Of a DNA stretch of 64,000 bases, positions 1-7,977 are shown one piece after another. The position numbers were made by a program, and so were the translations under genes. Positions within the stretch are counted from its first letter, which is position 1; each line of letters opens with the position of its first letter. The notes under the pieces were generated by a model, which ran no database searches, was not told where the DNA came from, and saw only the letters and a list, made by a program, of their open reading frames with translations. Where the stretch lies: positions 989,871 to 1,053,870 of the forward strand of contig NZ_LIWB01000001.1 of assembly GCF_001905725.1 (NCBI RefSeq), in the 5' to 3' direction. The stretch comes from Streptomyces sp. CB02400 (lineage in GTDB: Bacteria; Actinomycetota; Actinomycetes; Streptomycetales; Streptomycetaceae).

Positions 1-503
1 TGCAGGCCGCCCGTGCGGTCGAAGACCCGCTGGGACGCGCGCAGCCGGTCGGGCAGGCTCGCCAGCAGTTCCGGCTCCACGCGCAGCGCGGGGGTGTCCG
101 CGATGGGATGGCGGGCCGTGGTGCGCACCGCGTCCAGGCTGGCCTTGCCGCACAGGCCGCAGGAGGAGGTGGTGTAGACGTTGCGTTCCAGCGTGATGTC
201 CGGGATCACCACGCCGGGGGCCGTCTTCACGTCGACCACGTTGTAGGTGTTCGAGCCGTCGGCCGTCGCCCCGGCGCAGTAGACGATATTCTGCAGGTCG
301 GAGGCGGTCGCGAGGACCCCCTCGCTCACCAGGAACCCGGCCGCCAGCGCGAAGTCGTCGCCCGGTGTGCGCATGGTGATGGCGAGGGACTTGCCGTTGA
401 GGCGGATCTCCAGGGGTTCCTCGGCGACGAGTGTGTCCGGGCGGCTGGACACCGCTCCGTCCCGGATGCGGAGCACCTTGCGTCGTTCCGTGACTCGTCC
501 CAT
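1..503 (-). CDS. fdhD: FdhD, formate dehydrogenase sulfurtransferase (3' end cut by window)
   Basis: FdhD passes sulfur from a cysteine desulfurase to the molybdenum cofactor of formate dehydrogenase, which is needed for activity. The visible 167 residues start MGRVTERRKVLRI and contain the mobile-loop motif CGLCGK that carries the sulfur-transferring cysteines. The reading frame is open to the left edge, so the C-terminus is missing. It lies 17 bp downstream of the iron-sulfur subunit of a formate dehydrogenase and is the last visible gene of a five-gene operon read leftward from about 6201. The family assignment is firm; the partner enzyme is inferred from position. Confidence 0.93.
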   Translation of the reverse strand, partial: MGRVTERRKVLRIRDGAVSSRPDTLVAEEPLEIRLNGKSLAITMRTPGDDFALAAGFLVSEGVLATASDLQNIVYCAGATADGSNTYNVVDVKTAPGVVIPDITLERNVYTTSSCGLCGKASLDAVRTTARHPIADTPALRVEPELLASLPDRLRASQRVFDRTGGL

Positions 504-520
504 GTTCCCACCAGTTCCGC

Positions 521-1381
521 TCAGTCCCGGTTCTGTACGTGCTGATAGCCGAAGCGGCCCTTGATGCACAGGTTGCCGTGGGTCACCGGATTGTCGTGCG
601 GCGAGGTGACCTTCACGATCTCATTGTCCTGCACATGGAGGGTGAGGTTGCAGCCCACACCGCAGTACGCGCACACGGTCGTCGTCTCCGACTGCCCGGA
701 CTCGTCCCAGGTACCCGCCGCCCGCATGTCGAACTCCGACTTGAACGACAGGGCCCCGGTGGGGCAGACCTCGATGCAGTTTCCGCAGTACACGCACGCC
801 GAGTCGGTCAGCGGGGCGTCGTGCTCCACGGCGATCCGGGTGTCGAAACCACGGCCCGCGACCGAGATCGCGAAGGTGTTCTGCCACTGGTCGCCGCAGG
901 CGTCCACGCACTTGTAGCAGAGGATGCACTTGTCGTAGTCGCGGACGTACAGGTCGTTGTCGATCCTGGGTTCCTCGCCGAGCCGGGCCGCGTCCGGGCC
1001 GAAGCGGTCCGGTTCCGCCTCGTACTCCTCGATCCACTCGGTGGCCCGGGGAGTCGTCGACAGGTCGACGGAGGACGCGAGGAGCTCCAGGACGACCTTG
1101 CGGCTGTGCCGGGCCCGCTCGGTGCCGGTGCGGACCTCCATGCCGGGCTCGGCCTTGCGGGAGCACGCGGGCACCAGGGTGCGGGAGCCCTCCACCTCCA
1201 CCACGCAGACACGGCAGGCGTTCTTGGGGGTCAGGGTGTCGCCCTCGCAGAGCGTCGGGATGTCCTTTCCGGCCGCCCGGCAGGCGTCCAGGATCGTCGA
1301 CCCCTCGGGCGCCCGGACCGGCTCGCCGTCCAGGGTGAACTCCAGCAGGCGGCGGGGGATCCCCAGCGGTGTCACGGTCAT
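521..1381 (-). CDS. Formate dehydrogenase iron-sulfur subunit (FdsA N-terminal half)
   Basis: This 286-residue protein corresponds to the N-terminal half of NAD-dependent formate dehydrogenase alpha subunits. In order it has a [2Fe-2S] ferredoxin domain (residues about 10-90, cysteines in DIPTLCEGD and NACRVC), a two-cluster [4Fe-4S] segment (KCILCYKC and CVYCGNCIEVCP), and at the C-terminus the CAYCGVGC...GNLCIKGRFGY segment that normally begins the molybdopterin domain. The protein stops there, and the rest of that domain is encoded by the gene at 3290-5233. The ATG at 1381 was chosen because it overlaps the preceding stop as ATGA and gives the usual MTVTPLG-type start; longer in-frame starts lie inside the preceding gene. 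The split is unusual for the family as I know it. Confidence 0.9.
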   Translation of the reverse strand: MTVTPLGIPRRLLEFTLDGEPVRAPEGSTILDACRAAGKDIPTLCEGDTLTPKNACRVCVVEVEGSRTLVPACSRKAEPGMEVRTGTERARHSRKVVLELLASSVDLSTTPRATEWIEEYEAEPDRFGPDAARLGEEPRIDNDLYVRDYDKCILCYKCVDACGDQWQNTFAISVAGRGFDTRIAVEHDAPLTDSACVYCGNCIEVCPTGALSFKSEFDMRAAGTWDESGQSETTTVCAYCGVGCNLTLHVQDNEIVKVTSPHDNPVTHGNLCIKGRFGYQHVQNRD

Positions 1382-3309
1382 TCGTACGCCCCCAGACGGT
1401 CGATGGCGGATTCCACGGCGTTCCACGCGGTCTGCCCCAGACCGCAGATCGAGGCGTCCCGCATCGCACGGCCGACCTCGCGCAGCAGGGTGATGTCGGT
1501 GGCGGCACCGGCGCCCGTGCGGTCGACGATCCGGTGCAGTGCCTCCTCCTGGCGGACGGTGCCGACGCGGCAGGGGACGCACTGGCCGCACGACTCGTCG
1601 CGGAAGAACCGGGCGATGCGGAGGAGGAGGCGGGGGAGCGGGACCGTGTCGTCGAAGGCCATGACGACTCCGGAGCCGAGGGTGGTGCCCGCTGCCCGGG
1701 TGCCTTCGAAGGTGAGGGGGATGTCCAGCTCGTCGGGGCGGACGAAGCCGCCGGCGGCTCCGCCGAGGAGGACCGCGCGGAGTTTGCCGTGGACACCGGC
1801 GAGGTGGAGGAGTTCGCCCAGGGTGGCACCGAAGGGGAGTTCGTAGACGCCGGGGCGGGCGACGCTGCCCGAGACGCAGAAGAGTTTGGGGCCGGTGGAT
1901 CTCTCCGTGCCGATCGCGGCGTAGGCCTGGGCGCCCATGGTGAGGACGGGCAGGACGTTGATCAGGGTTTCTACGTTGTTCTCCGCTGTCGGTTTGCCGA
2001 ACAGGCCCTTCTCCACCGGGAAGGGGGGCTTGGTGCGGGGCTCGCCGCGGTAGCCCTCGATGGAGTTGAAGAGGGCTGTTTCCTCGCCGCAGATGTACGC
2101 GCCCGCGCCGCGCCTGATCTCCATGTCGAAGGCGTAGCCCTGGCCGAGGATGTCGTCACCGAGCAGGCCGCGGGCGCGGGCCTGGGTGATCGCGTGTTCC
2201 ATACGGGCTGTCGCTCGCGGGTATTCGCCGCGGAGGTAGAGGTAGCCCTTGTGTGCGCCGGTCGCGTACGCGGCGATGGTCATGGCTTCGACCAGCGCGA
2301 ACGGGTCGCCCTCCATGAGGACGCGGTCCTTGAACGTGCCCGGTTCGGATTCGTCGGCGTTGCAGACGAGGTAGTGGGGGTGGTCCGGCTGGGAGGCCGT
2401 GGCCTGCCATTTGCGGCCGGTGGGGAAGGCGGCGCCGCCGCGGCCCAGGAGTCCGGAGTCGGTGACCTCGCGGATGACGGCGGCGGGGCCGAGGGCGAAG
2501 GCGCGGCGGAGGGCGGTGTAGCCGCCGTTCGCCCGGTAGTCGTCCAGGTCGGTGGGGTCGGTTGTGCCGATGCGGTGGAGGAGGGTGAGGGCGGGGTGCC
2601 CTGCCTGGGGGACCGCGGTGGTGGGTGGGGGTTCGGGGGGTGCGGTTTCGGGGGCGGTGGCTGTTTGGATCGCCGTGTCGGGGGTGGCTGGGGCGCATAC
2701 GGCTGTGCACCTCATGGTTTCTCGCCCCCGCCGCCCCTTCCCGTTCCCGTCCCCGGGGGCTGTGCCCCCGGACCCCCCTTTCGGCCCTGAAAGGGCCTCG
2801 TCCTCAATCGCCGGACGGGCTGTTTCTCCGGCCCGGATCACCAGTGCCGCTGGTGCCCTTTCGCACAGGCCCAGGCAAGGGCTTCGTTCGACGTGTACGC
2901 CGGATTCCGGGGCCAGGCGGGTCTCCACGTCGGCGCACAGCTCGCTCGCGCCCGCCGCCGTGCAGGCCAGGTCCGTGCACACGTGCAGGACCGTTGCCGG
3001 GCGGGGGCGGAGGGAGAACATCGCGTAGAAGGTGGCGACGCCGTAGGCCTCCGCCGGGGGGACCGTCAGGCGGCGGCACAGGTAGTCCAGGGCGCCCTCG
3101 CTGATCCAGCCGACCCGGTCGTTGACGGCGTGCAGCCCCGGCAGCAGCAGGTCGCGGCGGTCGCGGGCCTCCCGGCCGCCGCGGGCCCAGCGCAGGTCCG
3201 CGTCGGAGCGGTCGGCGCCCTCCCAGGAGGACTCGGGCGGGCCGAGCAGGGCGTCGACGGCCGCGCGTTCCTCGTCCGTCGGTTTGCTGTCACCGAAGTG
3301 CAGGTCCAT
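1378..3309 (-). CDS. Fused NuoE-NuoF-type NADH-linked diaphorase subunit of formate dehydrogenase
   Basis: At 643 residues it combines the two diaphorase subunits that pass electrons from formate oxidation to NAD. Residues 1 to about 165 are NuoE/FdsG-like, with cysteines in VCTDLAC and SPCLGLC. Residues from about 235 to the end are NuoF/FdsB-like, with the FMN/NADH motifs GRGGAAFPTGRKW and ESEPGTFKDR and the [4Fe-4S] motif ESCGQCVPCRVG. The low-complexity linker between them is encoded by a dispersed GC-rich repeat at 2733-2822. An internal ATG at 2715 would give a normal 445-residue NuoF, so production of two polypeptides is possible. The start overlaps the catalytic gene by 20 bp and the stop overlaps the next gene by 4 bp, suggesting translational coupling. 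Confidence 0.9.
   Translation of the reverse strand: MDLHFGDSKPTDEERAAVDALLGPPESSWEGADRSDADLRWARGGREARDRRDLLLPGLHAVNDRVGWISEGALDYLCRRLTVPPAEAYGVATFYAMFSLRPRPATVLHVCTDLACTAAGASELCADVETRLAPESGVHVERSPCLGLCERAPAALVIRAGETARPAIEDEALSGPKGGSGGTAPGDGNGKGRRGRETMRCTAVCAPATPDTAIQTATAPETAPPEPPPTTAVPQAGHPALTLLHRIGTTDPTDLDDYRANGGYTALRRAFALGPAAVIREVTDSGLLGRGGAAFPTGRKWQATASQPDHPHYLVCNADESEPGTFKDRVLMEGDPFALVEAMTIAAYATGAHKGYLYLRGEYPRATARMEHAITQARARGLLGDDILGQGYAFDMEIRRGAGAYICGEETALFNSIEGYRGEPRTKPPFPVEKGLFGKPTAENNVETLINVLPVLTMGAQAYAAIGTERSTGPKLFCVSGSVARPGVYELPFGATLGELLHLAGVHGKLRAVLLGGAAGGFVRPDELDIPLTFEGTRAAGTTLGSGVVMAFDDTVPLPRLLLRIARFFRDESCGQCVPCRVGTVRQEEALHRIVDRTGAGAATDITLLREVGRAMRDASICGLGQTAWNAVESAIDRLGAYE
2733..2822. 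repeat. Dispersed Streptomyces-type GC-rich repeat inside a coding region
   Basis: The stretch has a GGGGGC-TGTG-CCCCC-type hairpin, then CCCCTTTCGGCCCTGAAAGG, then GCCTCGTCCTCAATCGCC and GGACGGGCTG. I recognise this order as a short repeat that is usually intergenic in Streptomyces. Here it is read in frame as the linker between the NuoE and NuoF parts of the diaphorase gene. The identification is from memory of the consensus, not from a search. Confidence 0.6.
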
Positions 3310-5233
3310 GGGTGCTCACCTTCTCGATCCGGATCGCCGACGCCTTGAACTCCGCCGTCCCCGCGATCGGGCAGTTCGCCTCGATCGTCAGCCGGTTGGT
3401 GTCCACCTCGTCGGGAAAGTGGAACGTCATGAACGCGAGGCCCGGCCGGAGTCCCGTGTCCACCCAGACCGGCGCCAGCACCGAGCCGCGCCGCGAGGTC
3501 ACCCGTACCTCCTCGCCGACCACCACCCCGTAGCGTTCGGCGTCCTCCGGGCACAGCTCGACGTACTCGCCGCGCCGCAGCGGAGACGCGAAACCGCCGC
3601 TCTGCACACCCGTGTTGTAGGAGTCGAGGCGCCGGCCCGTGGTCAGCCGGATCGGGTACCGCTCGTCGGTGAGGTCGACCGGCGGATCGTGCCGCACGAT
3701 GCCGAAGGGAGCGGGCCTGCCGCGCCCGGCAGGGTCCGGGTCCCACAGACGGCCGTGCAGGTACGTCGGTTCGAGCGCGTCCGTGCTCGGGCACGGCCAC
3801 TGGATGCCCTGGTGTTCGTCCAGGCGCTCGTACGTCATCCCGTAGTGGTCCGGGGAGACCGAGCGCAGCTCGTTCCACACCGCCTCGGCGTCGGCGTACT
3901 TCCAGTCGTGGCCGAGGCGGGTGGCGAGGTCGCAGAGGATGTCGATGTCCTCGCGCGCCTCGCCGGGCGGGACCACGGCCCGGCGCACCCGCTGCACCCG
4001 GCGTTCGCTGTTGGTGGTGGTGCCCTCGGTCTCCGCCCAGCCGGCGGTCGCGGGCAGGACGACGTCGGCGAGTTCGGCGGTCTTCGTCAGGAAGATGTCC
4101 TGGACCACCAGGAAGTCCAGCTCCCGCAGCCGGCGTACCGCCTGTTCGCTGTCCGCCTCCGACTGGGCCGGGTTCTCACCGATGCAGTAGACGGCCCGCA
4201 GGGAGCCGTCCTCCATGGCCTCGAACATCTCCGTCAGGGTCAGCCCGCGGTGCGGCTGGATGACGGTGTCCCAGGCCGACTCGAACTTCAGCCGTGTGCC
4301 GGTGTCGAGGATGTCCTGGAAGCCGGGCAGACGGTTGGGGATCGCGCCCATGTCGCCGCCGCCCTGCACGTTGTTCTGGCCGCGCAGGGGCTGCAGGCCC
4401 GAGCCGTAGCGGCCGACGTGGCCGGTCAGGAGGGAGAGGTTGATCAGGGCGCGGACGTTGTCGGTGCCGTTGTGGTGCTCGGTGATGCCGAGGGTCCAGC
4501 AGAGCTGGGCGCGCTCCGCGCGGGCGTAGGCGTGCGCCAACTCCCGTATGGCCGCCGCCGGAACGCCCGTCACCTTTTCGGCCAGGGAGAGCGTCCACGG
4601 TTCGACGAGCGCCTCGTACTCCTCGAATCCCGTGGTGGCCCGCCGTACGAACGCCTCGTTGACCAGGCCCGCGTGGATGATCTCGCGGCCGATCGCGTGC
4701 GCCATCGCGATGTCCGTGCCGACGTTCAGGCCGAGCCAGCTCTCCGCCCACTCGGCGGTGGACGTCCGGCGCGGGTCGACCGCGTACATCCGGGCGCCGT
4801 TGCGTATGCCCTTCAGCACGTGCTGGAAGAAGATCGGGTGCGCGAAGCGGGCGTTGGAGCCCCACATCACGATGACGTCGGTGTGCTCGATCTCCTCGTA
4901 CGACGACGTGCCGCCGCCCGAGCCGAACGCCGCCGACAGGCCGGCCACGGACGGGGCGTGGCAGGTGCGGTTGCAGGAGTCGACGTTGTTGGTGCCCATG
5001 ACGACCCGGGCGAACTTCTGCGCCACGTAGTTCATCTCGTTGGTCGCGCGGGAGCAGGAGAACAGTCCGAACGCGCCGCGCGCCGCCGCCAGGCCCCGCG
5101 CGGTACGGTCCAGCGCCTCGTCCCAGCTCGCCCGGCGGAAGGGCGCGTCGCGCGAGTCCCGGACGAGGGGGTGGGTGAGACGGGTGTAGGTCTTCGGGCT
5201 TCGGTCGCGTTGCTTGCGGGCGGGTTTCCTCAT
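3290..5233 (-). CDS. Formate dehydrogenase catalytic subunit, molybdopterin domain (FdsA C-terminal part)
   Basis: This 647-residue bis-MGD molybdopterin oxidoreductase should oxidise formate to CO2. It starts MRKPARKQRDRSPK and enters the family at RLTHPLVR...ASWDEAL, directly after the point where the [4Fe-4S] segment of other formate dehydrogenases ends. The likely active-site cysteine is about residue 91 in NRTCHAPSVAGL, with the conserved His after it, so this is a Cys rather than a selenocysteine enzyme. Cofactor contacts include GSNARFAHP, GQNNVQGGGDMGA and GENPAQSEAD; the C-terminal molydop-binding beta-barrel is complete. The proximal iron-sulfur domain is missing here and sits at the end of the protein encoded at 521-1381. 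The start overlaps the upstream reductase stop as ATGA. Confidence 0.92.
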   Translation of the reverse strand: MRKPARKQRDRSPKTYTRLTHPLVRDSRDAPFRRASWDEALDRTARGLAAARGAFGLFSCSRATNEMNYVAQKFARVVMGTNNVDSCNRTCHAPSVAGLSAAFGSGGGTSSYEEIEHTDVIVMWGSNARFAHPIFFQHVLKGIRNGARMYAVDPRRTSTAEWAESWLGLNVGTDIAMAHAIGREIIHAGLVNEAFVRRATTGFEEYEALVEPWTLSLAEKVTGVPAAAIRELAHAYARAERAQLCWTLGITEHHNGTDNVRALINLSLLTGHVGRYGSGLQPLRGQNNVQGGGDMGAIPNRLPGFQDILDTGTRLKFESAWDTVIQPHRGLTLTEMFEAMEDGSLRAVYCIGENPAQSEADSEQAVRRLRELDFLVVQDIFLTKTAELADVVLPATAGWAETEGTTTNSERRVQRVRRAVVPPGEAREDIDILCDLATRLGHDWKYADAEAVWNELRSVSPDHYGMTYERLDEHQGIQWPCPSTDALEPTYLHGRLWDPDPAGRGRPAPFGIVRHDPPVDLTDERYPIRLTTGRRLDSYNTGVQSGGFASPLRRGEYVELCPEDAERYGVVVGEEVRVTSRRGSVLAPVWVDTGLRPGLAFMTFHFPDEVDTNRLTIEANCPIAGTAEFKASAIRIEKVSTHGPALR

Positions 5234-6201
5234 GCGGCGCTCCTCAGCGCGAGCAGGTCCGACAGGGCGTGCACGGTGCGCAGGGTGGGCACCGGGACAC
5301 CGGTGATCTCCGCCAGCTCGACGACGGCCGCGAGCAGGACGTCGAGTTCGAGCGGCTTGCCGCGCTCCAGGTCCTGGAGCGTGGAGGTGCGGTGGTCGCC
5401 GACCTTCTCCGCGCCCGCCAGCCGGCGCTCGATGGAGACGCCGACCTCGCAGCCGAGGGCCCCGGCGACCGCCAGCGTCTCGGCCATCATCGTCTCGATG
5501 ACCTGCCGGGTGCCGCCGTGCAGACACATCTGCCGCATGGTGGCGCGCGCCAGGGCGCTGATCGGGTTGAAGGAGATGTTGCCCAGCAGCTTCAGCCAGA
5601 TGTCGTTGCGCAGGTCCGGTTCGACCGGGCACTTCAGGCCCCCGGCCCGCATCGCCTCGCTCAGGGCCAGACAGCGCGCGGAGACGCCCCGGTCGGGCTC
5701 GCCGATGGAGAAGCGGGTGCCTTCCACATGGCGTACCACGCCGGGCTGTTCGAGTTCGGTGGCCGCGTAGACGACGCAGCCGACGGCCCGTTCGGGCGCG
5801 AGCACCGCGCTGACCGCGCCCTGTGGGTCCACACTCTCCAGGCGGCGGCCGTCGTACGGTCCGCCGTGCCGGTGGAAGTACCACCAGGGGATGCCGTTCT
5901 GGGCGGCCACGACGGTCGTGGTGTCGTGCAGCAGCGGCTCGATCAGCGGCCCGCACGCCGCGTACGAGTTGGCCTTCAGGCCCAGGAACACATGGTCGAC
6001 CGGGCCGACTTCGGCCGGGTCGTCGGTGGCGCGGGGGTGCGCGGTGAAGTCACCGCGCGGGCTGCGCACCCGTACTCCGTACTGCCTCATGGCCGCCAGA
6101 TGCGGTCCACGGGCGATGAGATGCACGTCGGCGCCCGCACGGTGGAGCGCGGCACCGACGTAGGCGCCGATCGCCCCGGCGCCGAGGACTGCGACTTTCA
6201 T
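5230..6201 (-). CDS. Ketopantoate reductase family (PanE/ApbA-like); possible oxalyl-CoA reductase
   Basis: This 323-residue NADPH-dependent reductase has an N-terminal Rossmann motif (VLGAGAIGAYVGAAL), the family lysine in NDIWLKLLGNISFNP, and the C-terminal motif LERGKPLELDVL with the conserved acidic residue. It is the first gene of the formate dehydrogenase operon and is coupled to the catalytic subunit by a 4-bp overlap. Ketopantoate reduction has no obvious link to formate. In Methylobacterium extorquens, oxalyl-CoA reductase is a PanE-like protein (established knowledge, from memory), and this window also encodes oxalate activation genes, so oxalyl-CoA reduction to glyoxylate is a reasonable alternative. 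Family certain; substrate unproven. Confidence 0.8.
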   Translation of the reverse strand: MKVAVLGAGAIGAYVGAALHRAGADVHLIARGPHLAAMRQYGVRVRSPRGDFTAHPRATDDPAEVGPVDHVFLGLKANSYAACGPLIEPLLHDTTTVVAAQNGIPWWYFHRHGGPYDGRRLESVDPQGAVSAVLAPERAVGCVVYAATELEQPGVVRHVEGTRFSIGEPDRGVSARCLALSEAMRAGGLKCPVEPDLRNDIWLKLLGNISFNPISALARATMRQMCLHGGTRQVIETMMAETLAVAGALGCEVGVSIERRLAGAEKVGDHRTSTLQDLERGKPLELDVLLAAVVELAEITGVPVPTLRTVHALSDLLALRSAA

Positions 6202-6272
6202 GGCGAGGGTAGCTCCGTTCGGTCGAGGGACACCGAGGACCACGGGAACCGCCGAATCTCTGTCGACGAAAT

Positions 6273-6287
6273 ATTGTCTACAGTATG
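6273..6287 (+). promoter_or_regulatory. Putative GntR/FCD operator in divergent promoter
   Basis: ATTGTCTACAGTATG lies in the 178-bp gap between the divergent formate dehydrogenase operon and the transporter gene. TTGTCTACA fits the TGT-N2-ACA type of half-site bound by many FCD-type GntR proteins. The 9-mer GTCTACAGT recurs on the opposite strand at 8984-8992, just upstream of a GntR/FCD gene, and ATTGxxTACAGT recurs at 37204-37215. Control of both operons by that regulator is an inference. Confidence 0.5.
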
Positions 6288-6379
6288 GAGGTGACCCCAG
6301 CAAGGCTTTGTGCAGTACCAGTGGTTGTCTGCTCAACCGTCTTCTCAACGGCCCGCGCCGTCCCTACGGTTGGGGACCC

Positions 6380-7720
6380 ATGAGTCCCCCCGTCGCACCG
6401 CCGGGCTGGAGCCGCTGGCTCGTCCCGCCCGCCGCGCTCTCCGTCCACCTCTCCATCGGCCAGGCCTACGCGTGGAGCGTGTTCAAGCCGCCGCTGGAGT
6501 CCGCGCTCGACCTCAGCGGCACCCAGAGCGCACTGCCCTTCCAGCTCGGCATCGTCATGCTCGGCCTGTCCGCCGCGTTCGGCGGCACCCTCGTCGAACG
6601 CCGGGGCCCGCGCTGGGCGATGACCGTCGCCCTGATCTGCTTCTCCTCCGGCTTCCTGCTCTCCGCCCTGGGCGCGGCCACCGAGCAGTACTGGCTGATC
6701 GTTTTTGGCTATGGCTTCGTCGGCGGCATCGGCCTGGGCATCGGCTACATCTCGCCCGTCTCGACGCTGATCAAGTGGTTCCCGGACCGGCCCGGCATGG
6801 CCACCGGCATCGCCATCATGGGCTTCGGCGGCGGCGCGCTGATCGCCTCGCCCTGGTCGTCGCAGATGCTCGACTCCTTCGGCGCCGACAACGCCGGCAT
6901 CGCGCTCGCCTTCCTCGTGCACGGGCTGACGTACGCCGTGTTCATGCTGCTCGGCGTGGTGCTGGTGCGGGTGCCGCGCACCGCGCGCCCGGTGGCCGGC
7001 GGACCCGCCGTGGTCACGGGACCGCAGGTCTCGGCCCGCTCCGCCGTGCGCACCCCGCAGTTCTGGCTGCTGTGGATCGTGCTCACCATGAACGTCACCG
7101 CGGGCATCGGCATCCTGGAGAAGGCCGCCCCGATGATCACCGACTTCTTCGCGGACACCTCCGCACCGGTGTCGGCGACCGCCGCCGCGGGATTCGTCGC
7201 CCTGCTGTCGGCGGCCAACATGGCGGGCCGCATCGGCTGGTCGACCACCTCCGACCTCATCGGCCGCAAGAACATCTACCGGGTCTACCTCGGCGTCGGC
7301 GCGCTGATGTACGCGCTCATCTGGCTGCTGGGAGACTCCTCCAAGCCGCTGTTCGTGCTGTGCGCCCTGGTGATCCTCTCCTTCTACGGCGGCGGCTTCG
7401 CCACGGTCCCGGCGTATCTGAAGGACCTCTTCGGCACCTACGAGGTCGGGGCGATCCACGGCCGGCTGCTCACCGCCTGGTCCACGGCCGGTGTGCTCGG
7501 ACCGCTGATCGTGAACTGGGTCGCCGACCGCCAGGAGGAGGCGGGCCGGCACGGTCCGTCCCTGTACGGGCTGTCACTGGTCATCATGATCGGGCTGCTC
7601 GTCGTCGGCTTCGTCGCCAACGAGCTGGTCCGGCCCGTCCACCCCCGCCACCACGTCCCCAGCCCCGAGACACCGAAAGAGGCCGCCGATGACCGGCGAG
7701 AGCAGCCAGAGTCCGCCTAG
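6380..7720 (+). CDS. OFA-family MFS transporter, probable oxalate/formate carrier
   Basis: This 446-residue, twelve-helix major facilitator protein resembles the oxalate:formate antiporter (OxlT/OFA) group: it has SIGQAYAWSVFKPPLE in the first helix, ERRGPRWAM in the helix 2-3 loop, GIGLGIGYISPVSTLIKWFPDRPG around helices 4-5, and GRIGWSTTSDLIGRKN in the second half. The ATG at 6380 begins just before the first helix; a longer in-frame start at 6200 would add an unlikely N-terminus. It is divergent from the formate dehydrogenase operon and overlaps the next small gene by 32 bp. Likely role: oxalate uptake or formate exchange; direction and substrate are inferred. Confidence 0.82.
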   Translation: MSPPVAPPGWSRWLVPPAALSVHLSIGQAYAWSVFKPPLESALDLSGTQSALPFQLGIVMLGLSAAFGGTLVERRGPRWAMTVALICFSSGFLLSALGAATEQYWLIVFGYGFVGGIGLGIGYISPVSTLIKWFPDRPGMATGIAIMGFGGGALIASPWSSQMLDSFGADNAGIALAFLVHGLTYAVFMLLGVVLVRVPRTARPVAGGPAVVTGPQVSARSAVRTPQFWLLWIVLTMNVTAGIGILEKAAPMITDFFADTSAPVSATAAAGFVALLSAANMAGRIGWSTTSDLIGRKNIYRVYLGVGALMYALIWLLGDSSKPLFVLCALVILSFYGGGFATVPAYLKDLFGTYEVGAIHGRLLTAWSTAGVLGPLIVNWVADRQEEAGRHGPSLYGLSLVIMIGLLVVGFVANELVRPVHPRHHVPSPETPKEAADDRREQPESA

Positions 7721-7832
7721 CAGCCCCGGCCGCCGCGGGCTCATCACCTTCTCCTGGCTGTGGGTGGGGGTGCCGCTCGCCTACGGTCTGTACGAGCTCG
7801 TGCGCAAGGCGACACAACTGTTCACCGGCTGA
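7689..7832 (+). CDS. 47-residue MFS transporter small subunit
   Basis: This small gene overlaps the 3' end of the OFA transporter in another frame. Its product starts MTGESSQSPPSSPGRRG and has one membrane helix, LITFSWLWVGVPLAYGLYELV, followed by a short basic and polar tail. Tiny single-helix partners of this type are known beside OFA-family carriers in actinobacteria (from memory of annotations). The overlap implies translational coupling and roughly matched production. Its role in the carrier is not known to me. Confidence 0.7.
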   Translation: MTGESSQSPPSSPGRRGLITFSWLWVGVPLAYGLYELVRKATQLFTG

Positions 7833-7977
7833 CCGCGGACGGTCGGGACGGCGCTTCGGAGGCTGAGGGAAGCCGACAAGCCCGGCGCCCGTTTCCTGTC
7901 ACTTCACCTGCCCTCGTACCCGTGAGTCACTGATCAGACTGGTGCATCCCGCAACTGAACCACTAGGGGGATCACCC

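Noticed and set aside
6323..6338. GGTTG-N6-CAACC inverted repeat before the OFA transporter as a second operator
   Set aside because: The arms are only 5 bp and no related copy was seen at the other candidate promoters.
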